From Paludibacter sp. 47-17 (GTDB lineage: Bacteria; Bacteroidota; Bacteroidia; Bacteroidales; Paludibacteraceae): DNA of 64,000 nucleotides. The DNA lies in NCBI GenBank assembly GCA_001898935.1, contig MKVT01000021.1, positions 1-64,000 on the forward strand, written 5' to 3'. Position numbers and translations under genes: made by a program. Below are positions 57,010 to 64,000 of the stretch, piece by piece (the first letter of the stretch is position 1; the number at the start of each line of letters is the position of its first letter). The notes beneath the pieces are model-generated. The model was not told the origin of the DNA. It ran no database searches and saw only the letters and a program-made list of their open reading frames with translations.

Positions 57010-58221
57010 TTAACACATTTCACCCAACACTTTGCCGAAGCGAGCCAATCCTCCAAGGGCAGTTTCCTTATACAAACTGGGTAAATCATGCCCCGTTGTA
57101 CGCATGGTTTCCACCACTTTATCGAAACTGATAATGTGTTTGCCATCGGTCATCATGGCTGCCATATTAGCATCCAGCGCCCTCAACGCTCCGAACGAGT
57201 TGCGTTCGATGCACGGAATCTGAACCAGTCCGCACACCGGATCGCAGGTTAACCCCAGGTGATGCTCCAACCCCATCTCGGCGGCATATTCAATTTGCTG
57301 AGGCGAACCGCCGAACATCTGGTTGGCTGCTGCCGCCGCCATGGCACAGGCGGTACCTACTTCACCCTGACAGCCCACCTCGGCCCCCGAAATAGAAGCG
57401 TTTTTCCGGGTGATATTTCCAAACAACCCGGCAGTGGCCAGCGCCTGTAGTATATTTTTATCGGAAAATTCGTGGTACGTCTTCATATGGTACAAGATAG
57501 CCGGCAAAACTCCCGCGGCGCCACAGGTAGGCGCGGTAACCACCTCGCCCCCGCTCGCATTCTGTTCCGAAACAGCCAGTGCATACGACATAATCAGACA
57601 ACGGTTTTGCAAACTCACCTTGTAACTTTTCGCCTTTATCCAGTACGAGGCCGCCTTCCGGCGAAGGTTTAAACCGCCCGGTAACACTCCGTCGTTTTCC
57701 AGGCCCTCTTTCACCGATTTTTGCATCGCGCGCCATACCTCATTCATATAATCCCATAAATCCGGTTCTTCCCGCTCCTGTATGTATTCCCAGTAGGTTT
57801 TCCCCCGCCGCTCGATCCAATGTAAAATATCGGTAATCGACTCGTGTTCGTACACTTGTTTTTCGTTCAGATCGGTAGTATCGTCAATTATTTTTCCTCC
57901 ACCCACACTGTACACCACCCATTCGGCCATCACCTGCCCGGCACGGTTCAGCGCTTCCAGCTTTAAGGCGTTCGGATGCATCGGCAAGTAAATCTCGGGC
58001 ATCCATAAAAACTCAACCGCTTTCGGACGAAAAGCATCGGTAATAGCGGTATCGGTGAAGTGGCCTTTGCCTGTTGCGGCCAGACTTCCGTACAAATGCA
58101 CACGAAACGAGACTGCTTCGGGATGGCGCTCGTTGAAAAGCTGTGCTGCTTTTTTGGGGCCCATCGTATGACTGCTCGACGGACCGTTACCTATCCGGTA
58201 AATTGATTTTATACTCTCCAT
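57010..58221 (-). CDS. sdaA: L-serine dehydratase (iron-sulfur type)
   Basis: A 403-residue single-chain L-serine ammonia-lyase, converting serine to pyruvate and ammonia with a [4Fe-4S] cluster. The beta domain at the N-terminus has RIGNGPSSSHTMGP near residue 10. The alpha domain contains the cluster-binding cysteines, visible in TAPTCGAAG near 230, AEVGCQGEVGTAC near 280 and LTCDPVCGLVQIPC near 335. The length fits the fused one-gene form. It lies 18 bp after the second hybrid regulator, so it may share that transcript, although its reaction has no obvious link to glycan breakdown. Confidence 0.94.
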   Translation of the reverse strand: MESIKSIYRIGNGPSSSHTMGPKKAAQLFNERHPEAVSFRVHLYGSLAATGKGHFTDTAITDAFRPKAVEFLWMPEIYLPMHPNALKLEALNRAGQVMAEWVVYSVGGGKIIDDTTDLNEKQVYEHESITDILHWIERRGKTYWEYIQEREEPDLWDYMNEVWRAMQKSVKEGLENDGVLPGGLNLRRKAASYWIKAKSYKVSLQNRCLIMSYALAVSEQNASGGEVVTAPTCGAAGVLPAILYHMKTYHEFSDKNILQALATAGLFGNITRKNASISGAEVGCQGEVGTACAMAAAAANQMFGGSPQQIEYAAEMGLEHHLGLTCDPVCGLVQIPCIERNSFGALRALDANMAAMMTDGKHIISFDKVVETMRTTGHDLPSLYKETALGGLARFGKVLGEMC

Positions 58222-58239
58222 GTCGCGTTTTTTCTGATT

Positions 58240-61200
58240 TCAATTTGTATCTTCTTCCTCCTCCAAAGATACTACATTTTCGTCGGATTTACGAAATTCG
58301 GAAGGCGACATTCCAAAATGTTCTTTAAAACACTTGGCAAAATATTTGGGCGAACTGAATCCCATCATATACGTAATCTCCGATATATTGTATTCCGGAT
58401 GATCGGTAAGGTAACTTGCCGCCTTTTTCAACCGTACGTTCAGGATAAAATCGTTGGGGGTCTGTCCCGTTATTCCTTTTATCTTCGAGAACAACTTGGT
58501 ACGGCCCAGTGCCATCTCCCTCGAAAATGCCTGAACATCGAATTCGCTGTCGTCGATATGCGATTCGATGACTTGCTGAGCCTTTTCAAGAAACTCCCTG
58601 TCGAGCTGGTTGGTAGCCAGCAACCGGGGCGAAAAATCGGTTTGCCTGCTAAACTTCTCCTGCAGCATCTTCCGGTTGTTGATCAGATTGTTACAACGGG
58701 TAATCAGTGTTTTAACATTGAAGGGCTTGGTAATATAATCATCGGCTCCCAGCCGTAATCCTTCGATCGTGTATTCCACCGCGGTTTGTGCTGTAAGCAA
58801 TACCACCGGAATATGGCTGACCTGGAAATTATTCTTGATTTTCGAACACAACTCGCTGCCCGACATCCGGGGCATCATCAAATCGCTGAGTACCAGGTCG
58901 GGCTGATGTTCCAGTACTTTTTCCAGACCTTCCTCGCCGTCGCCGGCTACAAACACATCGTATACCGGTTCGAAAAGCTGCTGCAACATCAACCGTAATT
59001 CTTCATTATCTTCCACAACCAGTATCCGTGGCCGGTCGTGACGGTGCGCCAACTGCGTTTCCTTCATTTCGGCAATAAAGTCTTTATCGAGCGGCTCGAA
59101 CACATTCATACACAATTCGTCGGCGGTTGCCGGAAGAGCTGCCTTTTGATCGTCAGTGAAATGCGCCGATCCTTTACGGAGTATTACCCGGAACACCGAC
59201 CCTTCGTTCACCGTGCTGCTTACTTCGATACGGGCATGGTGCGCATCGAGTATATTACGCGACAATGCCAGCCCTATACCGGTGCCCGGAGTCATACCAT
59301 TGGTGTTCAATCCGTTTTCGGCCTGGTAAAAACGATCGAAAATTTTATCGATCGCCGATGCCTCTATGCCCGATCCGGTATCGATCACGTCCACCGTCAC
59401 CGTTGCGGCATCTTCGTAACACCGGATGGTGATGGCTCCGTCGCGCTGAGTATACTTGAATGCATTGGAAATCAGGTTGAAAAACACTTTCTGCAGTTGG
59501 TTGGCGTCATACCAGAGCTTCACCTCGTCCTGAATGCCTTCAAAACCGAACCGGATGGAACGATAGCTTGCATATTCGGCAAAGGATAAATACATTTCGT
59601 ATAAAAAAGCCATAAAATCCCGTTCCGATACTTTCATCTGCAAATGTCCCTGTTCGCTTTTCCGGAACTCCAACAGCTCTGTAATCAGATTCTGCATATT
59701 GTTGGTATTTCGCTTGATATTCAATATCCGGTTATACACTGTGGGCTGTATGCCCTGCATTTGCAGCAGCATATCGACCTGTCCGTTGATAAGCGTCAGC
59801 GGTGTACGGAATTCGTGGGATATATTGGTGAAAAACTTCAGTTTCGACTGATTCACTTCCTCAATATGATGCTTTTCACGCTGTTCGAGCTCCAAGGAAG
59901 CCTTCAGCAAAAGCTTTGACCGAACAAACAGAATATACCTCCAGATCAGAAACGCCAGCGTCAAAATGTAAAAAAGATAGGCATACCATGCTTTGTAAAA
60001 CGGAGGATCGACTTTCAGGTGTAAACTGGTGCGGGCCACCACCGAACGGTCCTGTGCCGACAGGGCTTCCAACGTCAGATCGTAACTTCCGGCTGCCAGT
60101 CCCATGAAGTTTAAGCTGGTAGTACCTCGCGGCAGCTCGGTCCATTGATCCGTCAAACCCCGGAGTTTATACCGGTAGATGGGCTGGTTCACGGCAATGT
60201 AATTGTTCGACGCGAATTCCAGGGTAACCATCGTATGCCGGTGGGTCAATGTGATGGAATTCGTAAACGGCAAGGCCTGATGCAACACACCTGTTTCATC
60301 GCCCGGATGAACCAACTGGTTATTAACCCATAGCTGAACCAGGTTGATATTAAAAGGCCGGTCGGGTATCGTGAGGTTTTGTTCCTGAAACGAAACCATG
60401 CCGTTCATGCCGGCTACAAATATTTCGCCGGTCGACAGCGAGTGCATCCCTCCGTTGAACAACGAATTCAACGGAAATCCGTTCTGACGATCATAGTTGG
60501 TGGTGGTACGGGTCTCGGCATCGAGAATCGACAGCCCCTGCGTGGTCGCAATAAAAATATATCCGTACGGCGACTCCATCATATTACTTATATAATCGTT
60601 GCGCAGACCGGTATTCAGCGAGTTAAAGCGCCGAAAACGCCCGGTAGCTTTATCGAACAGATTCAACCCTCCTCCGTTGGTAGCTACCCAGAGCCGCCCT
60701 TTACTGTCCTTCAACAACTTGGTAATACTGTTGTTGCTCAAACTAAGTGTATCGCCGGGCTCATGCATATACGACTTCAATTGCTCGTTTTTCAGGTTGT
60801 AACTCCAGAGTCCCGTCCCGCCTATCCACAACACATCGCCATCGAGTTTCAGATCGACCGAATAGCTGACGTACCTGTGCAGCTTTTCCGAAAGCAGCCT
60901 TACCGCTCCGGTCGACGGATTGAAAACAAAAATACCATTGTAGGTACCCACCAGCAAATCGTTGCCGTAAGGCACTATCGACCGTACGATATTCGACTGT
61001 TCGAGGGTGGCATCTAACACCGGAAAACGGCGCAGCCTCCCCGACGACGGATAAAACAGGCTGATACCGCCCAGGTGCGTACCTAAATACAAAATATCCT
61101 TCGTTTTATCATAATAGGCTGTCTTTATATTGTCGGACGTGAGCCCGTGAGGCTGAATACGATAATTGGTGTAGAGCCGCGTCGACGGCCGGTACCAGAT

Positions 61201-62283
61201 CAGTCCTTCACCTTCGGTGCATAAAAACAAACCGCCCCGGTTGTCTTCATGTATATCGCTGATGACCGGGAACGCTTTGTTTAAAAACGATCCCTTCCGC
61301 AAATCATGAAAAGTATAAAAATCGATTTCCGGATTGAAAAAATTCACCCCTCCAAAATAAGTCCCTATCCAGATAGTACCCTGGATATCTTTGTAAAGCG
61401 ACCATACCGACTCGTTGGACAACTGCTGCATCCGCTGGCTACCGGCTTCATAATGCTCGAAAACCTCCTGGTCGATCAACATCTTATCGAGTCCCTTTCG
61501 GGTCCCTATCCACAACACGTCGTTGTTGTCCTGCGTAATCGCCCGCACAAACGACGACGAAATACTGTTCGACGAATGCGAGGTATCGGGCATATAATTG
61601 CGGATGCGGCCACCCCGTTCGATACGGAAAAGCCCGTTGTACCAGGTACCTATCCAGATGTTTTTACGCGAATCCTCCAGGATCGACGAAACCTGGCTAC
61701 CCACATCGATCACTTTTCGCATTTTCTTGTTGGGATCGACAATGTATACCCCGCTGTTGAGCGTCCCGATGACCAGCTGCTTCTGACTCGTTTCCCGTAA
61801 AATCCGAATTTGCGACGAGCTTTCGGGTAACTCGGCATATATTTTTTTTACTCCGTCCCGGTACTCGAAAACCGTGTTACGCTCGGCAATCCATAAACAA
61901 GAGGTGCCATATGCAACGGCGTCGGCATTTTCGCGTTGTATATTCACCAGTCGTCCGGTACGTAAATCGTATCGATTGATTCCCCCCTGGCTGTGTATAA
62001 ATACGGATCCCGACTTGTCGCCGCAAATATTGCGAATCAAACTGCCGTGCAACGAATTGGTATCGTTGGGTACCGGCCGTATCACCTCCATCGAATTACC
62101 ATTGTACCGGCTCACTCCTTCGCGCGTCCCAAACCACATGGCACCCAGCTCATCCTGGTAAATCGTCATGACCGACAATTGCGACAAACCTTCTTCGATC
62201 CCGATTTTTGAGAAATAGACATCGTCGGCAGCGGCCGTCACCATCGAAAAGATAAAAAGTACAAAGAACCAGATTCGCTTCAT
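58240..62283 (-). CDS. Hybrid two-component system regulator, copy 2
   Basis: A protein of 1347 residues with the same plan as copy 1: signal/membrane segment (1-18), periplasmic propeller repeats from GLSQLSVMTIYQD and MWFGTREGVSRYNG, a Y_Y_Y domain (about 680-750), membrane helix near 775, histidine kinase with NISHEFRTPL (His near 823), ATPase domain with TGIGLALSRNILDA, receiver with SDLMMPRMSG (Asp near 1134) and a C-terminal AraC-type HTH (ISEITYMMGFSSPKYFAKCF). The start at 62283 is preferred because its promoter -7 box overlaps the in-frame ATG at 62313. Its promoter carries the tandem YGNAC element, suggesting self-regulation or cross-regulation. Confidence 0.94.
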   Translation of the reverse strand: MKRIWFFVLFIFSMVTAAADDVYFSKIGIEEGLSQLSVMTIYQDELGAMWFGTREGVSRYNGNSMEVIRPVPNDTNSLHGSLIRNICGDKSGSVFIHSQGGINRYDLRTGRLVNIQRENADAVAYGTSCLWIAERNTVFEYRDGVKKIYAELPESSSQIRILRETSQKQLVIGTLNSGVYIVDPNKKMRKVIDVGSQVSSILEDSRKNIWIGTWYNGLFRIERGGRIRNYMPDTSHSSNSISSSFVRAITQDNNDVLWIGTRKGLDKMLIDQEVFEHYEAGSQRMQQLSNESVWSLYKDIQGTIWIGTYFGGVNFFNPEIDFYTFHDLRKGSFLNKAFPVISDIHEDNRGGLFLCTEGEGLIWYRPSTRLYTNYRIQPHGLTSDNIKTAYYDKTKDILYLGTHLGGISLFYPSSGRLRRFPVLDATLEQSNIVRSIVPYGNDLLVGTYNGIFVFNPSTGAVRLLSEKLHRYVSYSVDLKLDGDVLWIGGTGLWSYNLKNEQLKSYMHEPGDTLSLSNNSITKLLKDSKGRLWVATNGGGLNLFDKATGRFRRFNSLNTGLRNDYISNMMESPYGYIFIATTQGLSILDAETRTTTNYDRQNGFPLNSLFNGGMHSLSTGEIFVAGMNGMVSFQEQNLTIPDRPFNINLVQLWVNNQLVHPGDETGVLHQALPFTNSITLTHRHTMVTLEFASNNYIAVNQPIYRYKLRGLTDQWTELPRGTTSLNFMGLAAGSYDLTLEALSAQDRSVVARTSLHLKVDPPFYKAWYAYLFYILTLAFLIWRYILFVRSKLLLKASLELEQREKHHIEEVNQSKLKFFTNISHEFRTPLTLINGQVDMLLQMQGIQPTVYNRILNIKRNTNNMQNLITELLEFRKSEQGHLQMKVSERDFMAFLYEMYLSFAEYASYRSIRFGFEGIQDEVKLWYDANQLQKVFFNLISNAFKYTQRDGAITIRCYEDAATVTVDVIDTGSGIEASAIDKIFDRFYQAENGLNTNGMTPGTGIGLALSRNILDAHHARIEVSSTVNEGSVFRVILRKGSAHFTDDQKAALPATADELCMNVFEPLDKDFIAEMKETQLAHRHDRPRILVVEDNEELRLMLQQLFEPVYDVFVAGDGEEGLEKVLEHQPDLVLSDLMMPRMSGSELCSKIKNNFQVSHIPVVLLTAQTAVEYTIEGLRLGADDYITKPFNVKTLITRCNNLINNRKMLQEKFSRQTDFSPRLLATNQLDREFLEKAQQVIESHIDDSEFDVQAFSREMALGRTKLFSKIKGITGQTPNDFILNVRLKKAASYLTDHPEYNISEITYMMGFSSPKYFAKCFKEHFGMSPSEFRKSDENVVSLEEEEDTN

Positions 62284-62310
62284 CGGTGTTATATGTATTA
62301 AATTATTTTT

Positions 62311-62375
62311 CAAAAATACACAATTCCGGTTGAGTTCGATTCCGTTATCGTCCGAAAAATGAATAATTTTGTACG
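62311..62375 (-). promoter_or_regulatory. Promoter of hybrid regulator 2 with tandem YGNAC element
   Basis: The -7 box TATTTTTG is at 62311-62318 (minus strand). Half-sites are CGTAC (62371-62375, in TTTTCGCGTACAAAAT) and CGGAA (62340-62344), 31 bp apart, the second 21 bp before the -7 box. The 11-mer TTCGCGTACAA is shared with the 30336-30400 promoter at the same distance. Confidence 0.6.
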
Positions 62376-62423
62376 CGAAAAGACTTTTTTGACCTGACTG
62401 CGAAAATAAATTAAAATATTTAG

Positions 62424-62431
62424 TAACTTTG
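62424..62431 (+). promoter_or_regulatory. -7 promoter element for the sugar kinase gene
   Basis: TAACTTTG, followed by C, is a full match to the -7 consensus and lies 44 bp before the ATG at 62476. A second, weaker match (TAATTTTG) is at 62364-62371. The tandem YGNAC element is not found at the expected place on the plus strand. Confidence 0.6.
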
Positions 62432-62475
62432 CCGTACTAAACAGATATTTTTAAAATAAGACAATTTTATCCACC

Positions 62476-63558
62476 ATGAAAGAAATTTATTCACAGTTTC
62501 AGCTTAGCTGCGAAATAGCAGAAGTCAAACCGCTAAAAATCGGTCATATCAACGATTCGTACACGCTCTGGGGGGCCGGCGAATCCGACGAATCCTACTT
62601 TCTGCAACGCATCAATCACAATATTTTTAAAGATGTGGAAGGACTCCAGCGGAACATCAAAATCGTAACCGACCATATCCGGGCCAAGCTTATCCGCGAA
62701 GGAGTCGAGAATGTGGCACAACGGGTGATGCAGCTGGTACCGACCCACGATGGCAAACTCTATTACCACGACAAGGATGGAAATTACTGGAGGGTGTATG
62801 TCAATATAAAAAACACGCATAGCTACGACCAGATCACTCCCGAACTCGCCTACGAGGCCGGAGTGGCGTTCGGGAATTTCCAGATGCAACTGGTGGATGT
62901 TCCCAAAGAGAATATGATCGAACCGATACCCGATTTTCACAACGTGGCCTTCCGCGTACAGCAACTTAAGGATGCCGTCGGGGAAAACAAAGCGGGCCGG
63001 CTTGAAAAAACACAGTGGATGGTGGACGAATTGTTGCGACGGGCCGACGAGATGTGCCTTCCCCAGCAACTGTACCGCGAAGGTAAAATGCCGGGACGCA
63101 TCAACCACCACGACACTAAAATCAATAACATGCTCTTCAACGATAAAGATGAGCCTTGTTGCGTGGTCGATCTCGATACCGTGATGGAAGGAATCGTTCT
63201 TTCCGATTTTGGCGATTTTATGCGCACGGCCGCCAATACGGGCGCCGAAGATGATGCCAATCTCGATAATATCGATGTGAACATGGATATTTTCGAAGCC
63301 TACACCCGGGGCTACCTGAAGGCAGCCACTTTCCTTACTCCCATTGAACTGGAATACCTGGCATTCGGAGCGAAAATGCTTTCGTATATGCAAACGGTAC
63401 GGTTCTTTGCCGACTACCTCAACGGCGATACCTACTACAAGATCCAGCATCCCGAACACAACTGGCAGCGGTCGCTGGCCCAGTTCCGCCTGCTGCAGAA
63501 ACAGGAAGAAAAATTCGGACAGATGCAGGCTATTGTCAACCAATGCACCAACCAATAA
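62476..63558 (+). CDS. N-acetylhexosamine 1-kinase-like phosphotransferase
   Basis: A 360-residue cytosolic kinase of the aminoglycoside phosphotransferase/choline kinase fold. The ATP-binding N-lobe begins with LKIGHINDSYTLW. The catalytic loop GRINHHDTKINNMLF near residue 212 carries the catalytic Asp, and the metal-binding aspartate follows in CVVDLDTVMEGIVLSDFGD near residue 235. This pattern matches Bifidobacterium NahK, which phosphorylates GlcNAc or GalNAc at C1; I infer the same type of reaction. It precedes the NagB-like gene by 9 bp and would trap HexNAc released by the GH20, GH18 and GH88 enzymes of the window. Confidence 0.82.
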   Translation: MKEIYSQFQLSCEIAEVKPLKIGHINDSYTLWGAGESDESYFLQRINHNIFKDVEGLQRNIKIVTDHIRAKLIREGVENVAQRVMQLVPTHDGKLYYHDKDGNYWRVYVNIKNTHSYDQITPELAYEAGVAFGNFQMQLVDVPKENMIEPIPDFHNVAFRVQQLKDAVGENKAGRLEKTQWMVDELLRRADEMCLPQQLYREGKMPGRINHHDTKINNMLFNDKDEPCCVVDLDTVMEGIVLSDFGDFMRTAANTGAEDDANLDNIDVNMDIFEAYTRGYLKAATFLTPIELEYLAFGAKMLSYMQTVRFFADYLNGDTYYKIQHPEHNWQRSLAQFRLLQKQEEKFGQMQAIVNQCTNQ

Positions 63559-63567
63559 ACAATTCAT

Positions 63568-64000
63568 ATGCATTTCGATTTAAGTTCAAAAATCACACTC
63601 GAACGTATACCGGAACGGTACTACAAACCTACCGATCTGATTGAAAAAATCCGTCAGACGCAATACGAAAAAATTGAAACCGAAATTTTTGATGAACCTC
63701 TGCTGGCATCGGGACAAATTGCAGCCGAAATCGCATCGCTGATCAAGAAGAAAAAAGCGGCTAAAGCCAATTGTGTGCTGGGGCTTTCGGGAGGATCGAC
63801 CCCGCTCTTCGTATACGACGAACTGGTACGCCTGCACCGCGAGGAAGGATTGAGTTTCGAAAATGTGATCGTGTTCAATATCACGGAGTTTTACCCCGTT
63901 CCCGATCCTCAATCGCATTCGAATACCCGTTTGCTGAAAGAGTATCTGATTGACAAAGTAAATATCAAGAAAGAAAACTTTCATACTTTTTCGCCCGCAG
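63568..64000 (+). CDS. NagB-like protein, 5' part (runs off the window)
   Basis: The first 144 codons of a gene truncated by the window end. The ATG at 63568 is 9 bp after the kinase stop. VLGLSGGSTPLFVYDEL near residue 72 is the phosphate-binding loop of the glucosamine-6-phosphate deaminase family. The N-terminal extension of about 40 residues before the NagB core fits the long Bacteroidota form that carries a C-terminal PIG-L-like domain, which would lie beyond the window. The motif that reads NMDEY in classical NagB is NITEF here, so the general-base aspartate is replaced by Thr. Catalysis may therefore differ from the nagB at 9319-10125. Confidence 0.8.
   Translation, partial: MHFDLSSKITLERIPERYYKPTDLIEKIRQTQYEKIETEIFDEPLLASGQIAAEIASLIKKKKAAKANCVLGLSGGSTPLFVYDELVRLHREEGLSFENVIVFNITEFYPVPDPQSHSNTRLLKEYLIDKVNIKKENFHTFSPA

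Noticed and set aside
1-64000. Mobile elements, integrase, CRISPR, tRNA attachment sites
   Set aside because: No transposase or integrase, regular repeat-spacer array or tRNA was seen on either strand, despite the accessory nature of the glycan loci.

Overview
The window is from a Bacteroidota chromosome, most likely the order Bacteroidales. The evidence is the SusC/SusD pairs, hybrid two-component systems, TAnnTTTG-type -7 promoter elements, the lack of strong Shine-Dalgarno sites, and several type IX secretion (T9SS) C-terminal sorting domains. The T9SS domains argue against a typical gut Bacteroides and for a Paludibacter/Dysgonomonas/Parabacteroides/Prolixibacter-like lineage; I cannot name a genus. 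Genes are tightly packed and no stretch longer than 300 bp lacks a gene. I saw no rRNA, tRNA, CRISPR array, insertion sequence or phage gene.

Layout. (1) 1-9.3 kb is mostly core: an AT-rich orphan lipoprotein, an rlmB-uraA-rluA-type operon on the minus strand, a DMT-family exporter, a TonB-dependent receptor, a class I/II aminotransferase and a LolC/E-type permease. (2) 9.3-30.3 kb, minus strand, is a glycosaminoglycan utilisation locus: two beta-helix T9SS proteins, SusC, SusD, a DUF5017-like lipoprotein, three tandem PL8 chondroitin/hyaluronan lyases, a GH88 unsaturated glucuronyl hydrolase, and finally nagB. (3) 30.4-35.9 kb, minus strand: sulfatase, GH20 hexosaminidase and GH29 fucosidase in one operon. 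(4) 36.2-45.7 kb, plus strand: an unknown T9SS protein, a LamG-LamG-GH18 enzyme, a small BACON-like lipoprotein and a second SusC/SusD pair. (5) 45.6-53.4 kb: a hybrid two-component regulator divergent from a multidomain GH20. (6) 53.4-62.3 kb, minus strand: a second hybrid regulator, L-serine dehydratase, a heparinase II/III-family lyase and a second sulfatase. (7) 62.5-64 kb, plus strand: a NahK-like sugar kinase and the start of a long NagB-like gene.

How it fits together (inference). Cell-surface or secreted lyases and exo-enzymes cut sulfated, possibly fucosylated, HexNAc/uronic-acid glycans. The SusC/D pairs import the products. GH88 and GH20 finish the depolymerisation, and the kinase and deaminases feed HexNAc into central metabolism.

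Most notable observation: five promoters, and probably a sixth, spread over more than 33 kb and both strands share a tandem half-site of form YGNAC-N26-YGNAC. It lies at a nearly fixed distance (N21-22) upstream of the -7 box. It is found in front of the beta-helix/SusC/PL8, sulfatase-GH20-GH29, SusC/GH18 and heparinase operons and in front of one of the hybrid regulators. I did not find it at the core-gene promoters I inspected. It looks like the operator of one regulon joining these loci.
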